This document shows positions 48,877-60,143 of a stretch of DNA of 64,000 nucleotides, piece after piece (positions within the stretch are counted from its first letter, which is position 1; the number at the start of each line of letters is the position of its first letter). This stretch comes from Lepidodermella squamata (lineage: Eukaryota; Gastrotricha). The notes under the pieces were generated by a model. The model worked only from the letters and a program-made list of their open reading frames with translations, had not been told where the DNA came from and did not search any database. A program made the translations under genes and the position numbers. The stretch is taken from positions 2,232,001 through 2,296,000 of the forward strand of contig JBLDXI010000033.1 in the NCBI GenBank assembly GCA_047495785.1, written 5' to 3'.

Positions 48877-51800
48877 TTATGGCGAAAGCTTGAGTCCGTC
48901 AGGGCGAGGAGAAATCGTAATTCCTGATCCTGATTCCTGATCCTGATCCTGCGGGCATTTTCTTTCATTCCAAGGACATTGAGTCATCAAACGGCTAAGT
49001 AAACACCAGTTCGAGGTCACCAACTTCTCGTGACAGGCTTTGCATGCCGAATTAACGTAGACTTGATTGCCGAAGACGGAATCACACCTTATTAACAACA
49101 GACATTTTCCGAGTGACTCTCCCAATTCTCGGTGGTAAGTTTCAGCAAAAGAAACACAATTGCGTACCGGGTTGATCGAAAACTCACGACTGCCGAGGTT
49201 GCTTTCCAGTTTGTCCCGACGGATCGCTAAATATCGGTTCCTGATAACCGTTTTCGCCATAACTCGGTTGATTCCCGGCTTCAGAAATCCCTTCAGGCCA
49301 ATGTTACCTAGCTCCTTTTCGGCACGATCCACTTTAATTTAATCGCATTGACGTTTTAATCATTTTCTGGGCAAAAAATGCCGCACTGAGCAGGCTATCA
49401 GACTTGGCTTCGCGCATGCGCAAATAATGCCGAATCGCACACATTTTTCTTTCGTCATCCGCGTCTGGCATCCAGATTTCTCTTTCCAACAACCGGTGGC
49501 TTGTGCAAGTCGGCAATTTCAGCGCCCGCTTTATTAATCGCCACTGGATCGGAGGCGCCGCTTTCTGCCGGTCTAGTCCCCATATTTCTGCGCCGTATAA
49601 GCCGGCCGCCAATATGACGCCGCGGAATACAACGCGCAAATTCCCAATCGGCAGTTGGTCAAATTTCTCAAACAAAGTCGGTAAGATGCCGGCTAAACGA
49701 GCCATTTTCAGGTGTGCTTGTTTGATCGCTTCCTTGTAGGTAAGCCCTTCGTCGAACCAGGTATTTGAACTTGTCAACACGTTCTAGCAAGGTTCCGTTC
49801 AATTCGAGTGGTCTACCTTCGTCTTCCTGGCCGAATAACATGTACTGCGTCTTCCGCTTGTTTACCGCGATGTCATTCTCCCATTCGTAATTAGCAAGCT
49901 GATTCAGGTAACCAACCATCTCGTGATGGTGCGCCGCCAAAATCACAACGTCATCGGCGAACAAAATGCATCGCACGCTCTTCATTCCCAGGGGGAGCCC
50001 GGGGACTCCGGGGATCAACAACTTATCTTCCAGATCGTCGATAAATAAACAAAACAGAAGGCCTTCGTGTCACTGTACATACCTCGCAAAACTGAAATAA
50101 AACGTAGCTCCTTTCAAGCTTTCGAAAAAGTTTATACGGTTTATTCGGTCGAAGGCCGACGAGAAATCCACGAAAGTAGCGTAGACCCTTGGGTTTCTTT
50201 CCAACCAATACGCCAATACCGCGTGTAGCACCATTGCCGCGTCAATAGTGGACAAACCTTCTTGGAAACCGAACTGACATTGTTTTAACCGTTGTAGCCA
50301 CAATCTTAGCCGCCCGTCCAGAATTTTCGAGAATATCTTTGCGACACACGGCTGTAATGAGATCGGGCGGTAGTTCCCGAGATCACTCGTATCGCCATGT
50401 TTGTATATCGGAGTAATCAAGGCCGTCTTCCACTCTTCTGGATGTTTAAACCAACGTACTCAAAGGTTCGCGGCATGCTGAGCATGAGCTACCGAGGCCC
50501 TGATCTATGGAACCAGCTCCCGGTCAATGTCCATCAGTCTGAAACAGCTCAGACCTGCAGGGAAGCCACCTACTCGCACTTCTACGAAAAAAATGCTGCA
50601 AAATTGAAATTAAAATGAAGCTCTATATATTCTATTTTTATATTTCCTTATCCACGGTAAAGAAAAAACGGTGAGCTGCCGTTGTTGTAATATTGTTTCG
50701 TTTTACTTATCGTTGACTCAATTATGTCATCTCCAATTGTCCTATCCTTTTGTAACTGTCCTGCAATTATCTGTTTCCTTTCAAACTTAACTTTGTCGAG
50801 CTGCCCTCTCTGGGTGTCATAGCTTTGAAATAAAATAAAATAAATAAATAAGGGTTACCTTCCAGGATCTTCGTAAACATAACGCTCAACATGGGTGCCA
50901 TAGTTTCCAGGTTTTTACGAATCTCAGTGTACCCAATGCCGACAATACCAGCAACTATTCTATTACTTAGTCTTCGCTAATTTCATCATTTCATGATGAA
51001 ACCAAAGCAATATTTGTGAAAACTACCTCAGCACCCGCGTAAGCTATTGCCCAAAATGCTACTAAAGCCAAATTTTTTGAGGTTCTATCGCTTCTATTCG
51101 AGATATCAGCTTCGCCTGATTGTTCTAATCATTTTTGGGGAGTAGGGAGGGGCCTTATACCTAAAAAATATAAAAACTACCCAAGGAAAACATCTTTGCC
51201 GTTCATTCTACTTACTCCTTAGTTTCTGCGAAAAAAATAATTATTTTGTCGATCTGATCGCATATTTGAAAAGATTATATATCTAGCTTCAATTTGATAT
51301 ATAATTCATCCCATTCGGGTTTCGTATTCGCATACAGCGAACCTTCGAAGATCGAGTAAATCCTTAGGTAGAAAAAAGTAAGAAAATGAATAAAATGAAT
51401 ACGCTGATAATCATGAAAAAATAAACGCGTTTTTCTTTCATAAAAATAATGAAATTGCAAAGTAAAAAAGGTGTATTTTCAAAGTAACCTCACGGCCCAA
51501 AACCCTGCACAGGTGTTCTCGAAATGCGCCGACCGTAGGCATCTTAGGCTGTGTCTCTTTTTTCTTCAATTCCCAAACCTTATTTGGGTTTTCTAGCAAA
51601 TAACGCAGTCTTTCACTATCAGAGAGAGCGGCGAGTCTGTTCGGTCGTACGTGGTTCGGCACAGACTTTAGCTTATGCCATTTCCAAACCGGTTTCTTAG
51701 ACCTTTCCGCCACATCCGCCAAGCCCCAAGCCATTTCCGCTGCTGTTTCGTCGCCTTGCAATTGCGCAGCGAGGTTTCGCAATTCGGTACCAAATATTCT

Positions 51801-52160
51801 TCCGTCGATGTGTAACCGCTCTAGGGTAGGCTTCTCTCTCGTGAGCGTGATTTCAAGTCCTCGATGGTCAGAAACGTTGTCACTTGTGTCTACCACCGCC
51901 ATCTTTTCCACCCGGTGAAAGCTCTCAAAATTAATCAAGGCGTAGTCCAATACAGATCCACTCTGGGGTCGTGTTACTTCGCAACTTTCATCAGGCGTAA
52001 TTCTACCATTCACCACGATCAGATCATTGCAGTTGATGAATGGACCGGAAGTGATCCTATCTCGGAAGTGGCGATGGGTATGAAAATTCTGCAAAAGCCA
52101 TTCGATCCGGCGGGGCCCTTTTCTTTTTCTTTGTTAACTTTCTTTGTTGGCAAGAGCTCA
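48877..52160 (-). pseudogene. LINE ORF2: endonuclease end, reverse transcriptase, C-terminus (broken)
   Basis: Reading the minus strand, 52094-51438 holds the endonuclease C-terminus (NDLIVVNGR, then SVLDYALIN and NVSDHRGLEITL, the N...D...SDH pattern). Polymerase block 0/1 is split by an insertion: APMLSVMFTKILEGN (near 50890) and FKHPEEWKTALITPIYKHGD (from about 50446). Then come NYRPISLQP, QFGFQEGLSTIDAA and YATFVDFSSAFDRI. After a frame change, CILFADDVVILA carries the FADD active-site motif (50021-49668). The thumb and C-terminal frames (49780-49334, 49332-48877) end in a Cys/His cluster. At least three frame changes are present. About 470 nt at 51000-51470 read as non-coding and may be another insertion. 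Confidence 0.82.
50451..50851 (+). mobile_element. 5'-truncated LINE 3' end inserted in the larger LINE
   Basis: The plus-strand frame contains the LINE terminal motif (YRGPDLWNQLPVNVHQSETAQTCREATYSHF), then a stop, then a 3' tail of AAATAA-type repeats (50827-50851). On both sides the minus-strand reverse transcriptase reading resumes, so this fragment was inserted into it. No clear target duplication could be read. It differs from the plus-strand LINE fragment at 47820. Confidence 0.8.
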
Positions 52161-52367
52161 GATGTCCATCGTTAATTCTCGACGAACCGTAAAATTGTTT
52201 CGCAATCTCGCCTTTAGATTCCGTTTGCCTCGCGGGTTTGCGCCATAGGTACCTAACTGTGGCAGCTAAGCAACATGCTGCTTATCGTTTTCTTGACACG
52301 TAATATGGTAACTTTTGACGAGGAATTCAATGGTGACATCTGTTTTACGATAGCAGTGAGTCCTGTG

Positions 52368-53345
52368 CATAGATATAATTCAGTAGAGATCGCCCACTCG
52401 CGTGGAAAAGGGTGCACGCCATGGGCGCCAGATGGTGTGGTGATTCATCAGAGGCTTGGAGGCCAAGTAAACAAAATATTCGATTCTTTTTTTGTTGGTT
52501 CCGATCGCATGATAAAATGAATTTAAGTTTTGTTGATGGTTCCAGATAGCTGACATCACAAGGAACACGCTGGTTATTTTAGGATCAACATGAACCACTG
52601 GAATTGAAGAAATTGAATTTCGCTGATGCAATAAAAATAAATTAACACCACTTGCAGAATCGAAATTGAAGCAGTTTTTCAGTGGTTCGTGTAGACCAGA
52701 TCGAGCTCTACAATTTGATACTTGGAGGGAACTTGGATGAATTTTTATCGATTTTCTAGAAAATTTTGAAAATCGAACGTGGATTCATCCATTTTAAAAA
52801 TCTGGACTTGGTGGAGGATTCAATTCAGAACCTTTGTTGTCAGCACGTGCGCCACATGCACATGTTGTGGTTGTAAAGAGTCCAAACCTGAATCTCAAGA
52901 GGACACAAATGTAAATTATGCTCTCGTTTCCTTTCAAAAATTGCAGAAAATCGATAAAAATTCATCCAAGTTCGCTCCAAGTATCAAATTGTAGAGCTCG
53001 ATCTGGTCTACACGAACCACTGAAAAACTGCTTCAATTTCGATTCTGCAAGTGGTGTTAATTTATTTTTATTGCATCAGCGAAATTCAATTTCTTCAATT
53101 CCAGTGGTTCATGTTGATCCTAAAATTTTTGAAAAATAACCAGCGTGTTCCTTGTGATGTCAGCTATCTGGAACCAACAACTAATATTGGAAAAATTGCA
53201 AACTGTGATCGGAACCAACAAAAAAAGAATCGAATATTTTGTTTACTTGGCCTCCAAGCCTCTGATGAATCACCACACCATCTGGCGCCCATGGCGTGCA
53301 CCCTTTTCCACGCGAGTGGGCGATCTCTACTGAATTATGTCTATG
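52368..53345. mobile_element. 978-bp foldback element with 8-bp TSD
   Basis: Two arms of about 390 bp (52368-52760 and 52950-53345) are inverted copies of each other around a spacer of about 190 bp. Ends begin CATAGATATAATTCAGTAG and CATAGACATAATTCAGTAG (inverse). The direct repeat GTCCTGTG lies immediately outside both ends (52360-52367 and 53346-53353). It has no transposase; frames inside are mirror copies of one another. It separates LINE ORF1 from the surviving part of ORF2. The 8-bp duplication and CATAG ends fit a P- or hAT-type non-autonomous element. Confidence 0.9.
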
Positions 53346-53353
53346 GTCCTGTG

Positions 53354-53690
53354 GTAAGAAAACAAAAATATGGTTCTTGACTAGGCGTCGAAATCTGAGC
53401 CTTAGTCTTATTATTTATATGCAGTGTTTAAACATATATTTTTACATGTTTGAACAGTTTATACGTATAAACATGTATAAATTGACCGCGATCTGTGAAT
53501 AGTGCAACCCTGAAAAAAGGATTATTTTCATTCATAAATTTAGCGTGGAAAAAAATCGCGATTCAGCCATTTGTTGCTCTCGTCCGAATGATTTTGAGGA
53601 GTGTCGAGTCCATCTACTATTAGTCCCAAGCTGGAAACCTTGAATTTTCCGGGAGGAGACCCGCCACGCTTCATTCTTCTTCTTCATTTG
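53354..53690. other. LINE region between ORF1 stop and the foldback element
   Basis: The first part of ORF2, with the endonuclease N-terminus, would be expected here, but no matching motif could be read in any minus-strand frame. The sequence is AT-rich at 53390-53540. The segment may have been deleted or replaced. Confidence 0.4.
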
Positions 53691-54709
53691 TCACTTCGCT
53701 GTCGGGAAGAAGCCATCGAAGACAGCTTCTGCCTCGTCAGTTGGCACCACTTTTTTCGTCCGTGGGTCGAACCTCAGCCGAACGGTTTTCTCCTGGTTCA
53801 CAACGCGCATGCGCATGCTGCGTATCATGAAGTAGCAGCCAGTCTTTTTCTCCGGGTTTATCCTCTTCCCCTCCTTTACCAAGGCATTTTCAGCCTCCAT
53901 AAGATTCACCGGTATGAAGCGGCGAATCCTAACACCTTCTGGTAGCTCTGCCTTCATCGCTTCAAAATTTTCCGACGTCACACTGGCGTTCACAGGCACG
54001 ACTAGAATTGGTCGGTTGCTTTCTTCTCTTGGGAATCCCAGTCGCCGGGAGCGAAAGAAAACACCCTCGAGGCGCGGCAGCGCAGCTTTCACCGCAGCGA
54101 CAAGAGAGTCGCCCTCGCCCTCCTTGACCCCATTCAACACAACCGCACCGGCGTACATGTCGTTCTCGACCGTGCTCTCGCTTTTCACAACTTGCGCTTT
54201 CAGCTGTACGACTTGTTTCTTCAGTTGGCCAACTGCTTCGGCGTATGATTTCGTCGGTGCCAGCGTTTCTTCCAACTTAGGTTTCAGATCTTCTAGCTCT
54301 TTCTTGTACTTCTCGATTTCAGTCTTGCTCGTCTCCAGTTGCCGTTGAAGGTCAGCGATCATTCCTTCGAGACGTTGGGCTGACTCGCTGGCCGTCGTGG
54401 CAGCTACTTGCTGTAGGTCGCCCGACATTGCGAGCAGCCTTTCTTCGGTGATGATTTTCGCTTTCATCTTCACTTCGAATTTCTTTAGCATTTGGTTGAC
54501 GAATTGGAAGAGAAGATAAGGGAGCCGTTCGACCACTTCCTCGATCTTGCCGATCCTTTTATCCAAGGGTACGTTTCTTTATCTCCAACAGAGATGAAAT
54601 TATTAACAAAACAAGCCATAAACAGACCATTTCTTTATTTTTGTTGAAATTATTAGTTCAACAAGAACGCATTTCTTTACTCGGTTTATTGTTAAAGCTA
54701 CTAACAAAA

Positions 54710-57700
54710 ACCTAACGGAACCTAGCAGCGGGTTTTCATCAGCACTGACTTCCACTCATCCTGGAAGTCTCATCATTTGTTATGGATTGTTATGGACCAA
54801 TACTAGTTGGTAGAAACAAAAATTACATTTGCATCACCTTCCGTTGGCGTGCTGCCAACTTTTGCTGCCAAGTTCAACTTTTACACTGTAAAAAGGGTGC
54901 ATCGATTTGGGACCCCATTTGTTATATCCGACAGCAGCACATAACAAACGTGAGAATTTGTTATATAACGTAACAAATGACGCTGATTGCGATGGTGCTT
55001 TTTATTTTACCATCAGCATCACCTGGACAGGTGTGGATCGAAAAAACCAGGTATGATGGCTTACCTGAGCAGGTAGGGTGCGTCCCATGACCTCGAGATA
55101 ATTTTTTTCGGATTCTCCGTCGAAAATTACTGGTATTCCCTAAGTTTTTTGAATTTCTGACATACATAACTCACGAAATGAGAAATATAATGATCTTACA
55201 CAGAGTTGCAATTTCCGTCATTTGTTGATGTCAGTCAATAATGAGAGTTACTCGCTTGGAAGCGGAAACTTGGATTCTTCAACATTGCCCCGTGTGTCTA
55301 ACAATGAGTGCACCAGGGTAAAAAATGATGCAGAATTCAACCGTGCTATTGTCTAATCAACAAAATTGATTGCTACGTGGTTAAATGATCACGTGACCTA
55401 TTCGCTTTATCAAGTTTCTGATGGTACGAATTGAATATATTACCCTATTTGTTATAACTGTCAGCACATCATAAAAAACGTGGTATTTTGTCCTATATGG
55501 TAATAATTGGCGCTGAAAACGCTGGTGATGTTTATTTTACTATCAGTACCTTCTTGACAGGTGAGGATTGCTAAGAACAGGTAAGGTGTCTTCCAGCGAG
55601 CATCATAGTGAGACTCTATTCTGAATTCATTTCAAGGCAATTTTATTGAATTTTATGAAATTGATGAAAGTTATGAGGTTCTACTGTTGTTCTACATGTT
55701 GATCCGATGTCCTGAAAGAAGCCGAGTGGACCTACATGTTTGTTTTGTTTCCATAACCGTCATAGCCGAATTTCCGAATTTCCGAAATTGATGAGCAAGA
55801 AAAGTAAGAAACTCGAGGTGAATAATGTGAGTATAGGCATACATCTTTGAAATAGATATTAATTTTCGTATCAGAAATCAGAATAAACCATAGCACTTGC
55901 TGATCTTAAGTATTCCAAAATTTAAGAGCATCAATAAACAAATTAAACAATGATTCCTCAAAGAAGGTAACGAATATTATTGACTTTCTCGCACGAAAAG
56001 GTCATATTAACAGAATAAAATATTATAGGTAATAATAAAATCAACATCACCAACGTTTTCAGGGCTACTTTTTATCTTCTAGAATTAAAATTCCACATTT
56101 GTTACGTAGCGCTGTCAGTTAAAAAAATATCGTACCGTAACGGTCCCTAACTTTGGACAAAACACGTTTTTTAATTTTAAAAAATTAAGCTTTCGTCTGA
56201 AAAATTTGGAAAAAAGTTCGAAACCTCGGGGCGAATATTCTGGATCGACAGGTAAATTTTGAGAAATTTCGGAGCTCACCTTGATTTTTAAGAAATAGAT
56301 TAAGAAACCTCTAAATTTGGACAGAAAGCCCCAAATTTGGACACTTCATTTGCATATGCTAATTAGAACTTACGCTAATTGTATTTCATGTTGCGCAATT
56401 TTTCTGGTGTTTTTAAAAGCGATTTCGCCAAAGATTTTAGACTAGAATAATGCTACTACCGATTTTAATCAATTATCGTCAAAACTAATGCAGATAAACG
56501 CTATACATCCGGCTTTAATACCTTCAAAGGACCATGGTGTCTCTTGCTTGAAAAGTAGTCAGAGTAATATCAATCAGGGGTTAAACCACGGTTTGAGTGA
56601 GTAATAAAGTTTCTTTATCCCTGAATTCTACCTGAATCAACCGGAGGGGGATTTTCATTTGTCAGAACCATTATCATGCTCTCTAGCCAGAATGATGAAG
56701 CAGCGTAATGTGCGGGTCCATTATTGCTAGGTTGCACAACCTGGCAGGCCGCAGTAGGTTTCGTGCTTTAGCTAAAATTTCAAGGTTCCAGCAATGTATA
56801 GCCATCCTTTTTAAAAACTCACCAAAAGCATACGTTTCATTTGCATATGCATACAGAAAAAAATAGCATTAAAAGCGTCCAAATTTAGAGGCAAAATTCA
56901 ATATCACCTGTATCGAAATTGGCTCGTTTATATCCGCCGAGATTTTTTTACAGTATTTAGTTCAGGTAAAACCGTGTGAGCAAAACAATTTTCAGCCCCA
57001 ACCGTTCACAGGTGAGCGTTTGGCAAGGGGGGTCCCAAAACACATTTCTGAGTGATCGAGCGTCGGCGATTTTTCCCAAATCGATGGTATATGGAAGTAT
57101 TGCCAAATTTGGTACCGATGGAAAGCCCAAAAGGCGAGCTATTTTTCAGTGCGATTTGCCACTTTGTATCAGTTGTGCACAAACAGATATTCAGGGCCAA
57201 AGCTCAGAGCGTCCACATTTAGGGTGTCCAAATTTAGGGACCGATCCGGTAATCTAATTCAATTCAGACCCATTTTAAATTTGAATAGCCGGCTACGTAT
57301 CACGTGGTCAATTAACCGCCAAGCCGTCAATTATATTCGTTAGACAATAGAGATGTTGATTTCTGCATCATTTTTTACCCTAGTGCACTCATTAAAATGT
57401 GAAGTTAATGTAAAATAATCCAAGCTTCCGCTGCCAAGTACATGATTTTCATTGCAAACTGCCATAATCGACATTGAAATTGCAACTTTAGTTAAACTCG
57501 CTTTTATTTCTCGAGTTATATGAATCGAAAGTTCGCAATACTTTGTGAAACATGGTAATTTACCACGGAGAATCCGAAAAAATTATCTCGAGGTCATGGG
57601 ACGCACCCTACCTGCTCAGGTGAGCCACCTTACCTGGTTTTTTCGATCCACACCTGTCCAGGTGATGCTGATGGTAAAATAAAAAGCACCATCGCAATCA

Positions 57701-57974
57701 GCGTCATTTGTTACGTTATATAACAAATTCTCACGTTTGTTATGTGCTGCTGTCAGATATAACAAATGGGGTCCCAAATCGATGCACCCATTTTACATGG
57801 TAAAAGCTGAACTTAGCAGCAAAAGTTGGCAGCACGCCAACGGAAGGTGATGCGAATGTAATTTTTGTTTCTATCAACTAGTATTGGTCTATAACAATCC
57901 ATAACAAATGATGACACTACTCGGATAAGTGGAAGTTGGTGCTGATAAAAACACGCTGCCAAGTTCAAAGCGGT
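54710..57974. mobile_element. 3.27-kb long-inverted-repeat element with 8-bp TSD
   Basis: Arms of about 700 bp (54710 to about 55400; about 57290 to 57974) are inverted copies, with some gaps. Outer ends read ACCTAACGGAACC and, inverted, ACCGCTTTGAACT, then share the CAGCG...TTTTATCAGCAC stretch. The flanking direct repeat TAACAAAA is at 54702-54709 and 57975-57982. The interior has a further diverged direct copy of an arm segment (about 55440-55610) and the TA-flanked element at 56135-57249. No protein gene. It resembles foldback or hAT/P-type non-autonomous elements. Confidence 0.82.
56135..57249. mobile_element. 1115-bp TA-flanked inverted-repeat element (Tc1/mariner-like)
   Basis: Ends CCGTAACGGTCCCTAACTTT and, inverted, CCGGATCGGTCCCTAAATTT are flanked by TA (56133-56134 and 57250-57251). 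The words AAATTTGGAC / GTCCAAATTT recur several times inside near both ends, together with TCATTTGCATATGC in both halves. There is no transposase. Its ends resemble those of the MITE at 43429 only in the CCGT start and the ACTTTGG word. Confidence 0.75.
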
Positions 57975-58040
57975 TAACAAAATCAAGTGGCGTTTCATTC
58001 ATTAAACATGTTTTTTGCCCGAAATTACTAACCGCTCGTC

Positions 58041-59348
58041 GGGTGCGTTTCTTTATCTCAAACAGAGATGAAATTATTAACAAAACAAGCCATAAACAGG
58101 CCATTTCTTTATTTCTGTTGAAATTATTAGTTCAACCAGAAATTATTTCTTTATTCTGATTATTGTTGGAGCTACTATAATAATCAGCTAGCGTTTCATT
58201 CATTAAACATGTTTTTTGCCCAAAATTATCAACAACTCGCCGAGTCGTTTTTGGAGCGATTTTTTCTAAGTCGCACGCATCAACGACCCGCCCAACGAAG
58301 GCAGAAGAAGCAAAAACTCATTTTCCTGCACATTTTTTCTAAGTTGCGCTTGATGATTCATTAGGCATTAGGCCAGCCAAAATACTACCTATTAATTTAT
58401 GGGGTGTGACATTTCAGCTGGCGACAAAACCGCAGCCAATTTTTTTTTAATATGAAGTAATTATGTGTCATATTGAGGATATTGCGAGTGCAAAATAGAG
58501 CGAAATTGCTATTGGGCGACATTAGCGCTGGCGACAGTCCAGCAAGGGACATATCGGTCTTAATTGACAGACAAAATGCGAGCTCAGTTTAAATACAAGT
58601 TCGGATCTAAATTATCAAATTCTGATGACAGTTCGGCCAATTTGCCTTATAGTCGTCAGCTGAAGTGTCGTCAAATAATCAATTTTTTTTTAAATTATTA
58701 ATTAGTTTTACTTTTATTTCAAAGCATAATGCGAGCGTGGCCGTCAGTGGTTACATTATAATATAAGCGAGGCTACATTGCTTATTTGTCACCTGCGAAA
58801 ATGTCGCCAAAAAGAGAAACGTCTTATTGCAAGAGAGCTGAGAGCTGTCTCCACCTTCGAGTCTGAAAAGTTGCATTTTGTCTTGATTTGGCCAAGCGCT
58901 TCACATCGGGCTGATTTGACCCGGCTGAAATGTCGGCACTAATTAACCTGCTGATTTCCTATTTAAAAATTTGACAAATTAACCGATTGAAACATGATGA
59001 CCCTTAATATCGACTGAAATTTTAGTTGGCCCAAGGCCAAATTATACAACCTGTCTAAATATTACCTATTCTATTGACTTCTCAGGTCGCCATGACAGCT
59101 ACATAGCTAACCATTTCTTTATCGATTTAATCTAATAACAAAATCAGAGTGTTTCATTTGATAAACGAGATTTTGTTAATCCAAAAAATCGAATAAAGAA
59201 ATGCCTCTGATTATTGTTTTTGCTAATAACAAAATCAGAATAAAGAAATACGCACTGTCGGTTGTTTTTAACATAAATGGATAAAGAAATGGTCTCTGTT
59301 TTTTGCCTTGTTTTCAACAAAATCTGTTGAGAATAAAGAAACGCACCC
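58041..59348. mobile_element. inner 1308-bp element of the same family, 3-bp TSD GTC
   Basis: The left end GGGTGCGTTTCTTTATCTC and the right end ...AAAGAAACGCACCC are inverse. GTC lies on both sides (58038-58040, 59349-59351). The sequence left of the insertion continues exactly into the sequence right of it when compared with the uninterrupted stretch inside the element (near 58225-58260, CTCGCCGAGTCGTTTTTGG). So this copy jumped into a relative. Subterminal words TTTCTTTAT / ATAAAGAAA recur three to five times near each end. No coding capacity was seen. Confidence 0.88.
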
Positions 59349-60057
59349 GTCGAGTCGTTTTTGGAGCGATTTTTTCTAAGTCCTACGCATCAAGACCCAG
59401 CCCAGCGAAGGCAAAAATAATAAAATGACCTAATTTTTTGTTAATTCTCTCCAAGTCATGTTTGATGATTCATTATACCAAGCAGCAAACCTATTAATTC
59501 ATGGGCGTGCGACATTTCAGCAGGGGACAAAACCGCAGGCATTTTTTTGATATGATGCGATTATGTGACAATTTGAAAATATCACTATTGCGAAATAGTG
59601 CGAAATCGGTATTCGGCGACATTTGCGCTGGCAACATATCAGCAAGGGACAGATCAGCCTTATTGACTGTCGAAATCTCAGTTTTAATACAAGTTCGGAT
59701 CAAATTCTGATCAAATTTCCGCTAAATTCCTTCATTGTCGCCAGCTGAAATGTTGTCAAATGCTTAAACGAACACTTTTGCAAAAGATTTATTAATTTTA
59801 GCGTCCGAAATTATTTCCTCCTTTACATCGTGGACTGATTTGACGGGGCTGAAATAACGGGGAATTAGGTGGAATTAATTCAAGCGATTCCGTAAAGATT
59901 CGGACCATGGTGATAAAATTTTAATAAGTGGGGATGCATTGCTCATTTGTCACCTTCGAAAATGTCGCCAAAAAGAAAAACTTTATGTGTGAAAGTTTAC
60001 TTCACAGTATATAGTCTGAAAAATGACATTTTTGTTCTGATTTGACTAAGCGCTTCA

Positions 60058-60143
60058 CATCGGGCTGATTTGACCTGGCTGAAATGGCGGCACTCAACAA
60101 CATCGGGCTGATTTGACCTGGCTGAAATGGCGGCACTCAACAA
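60058..60143. repeat. two tandem 43-bp units
   Basis: The unit starting CATCGGGCTGATTTGACC is repeated twice without change inside the outer element. The inner family copy (near 58903) has only one unit, so the duplication is local and recent. Confidence 0.9.

Noticed and set aside
52380-53380. Two similar frames ending in TRVGDLY on opposite strands
   Set aside because: They are the same arm of the foldback element read twice, not a protein family.
55000-59800. Short frames inside the transposon block as candidate transposase
   Set aside because: The longest are under 95 codons, with no DDE/DDD or zinc-finger motif; they follow the inverted repeats.
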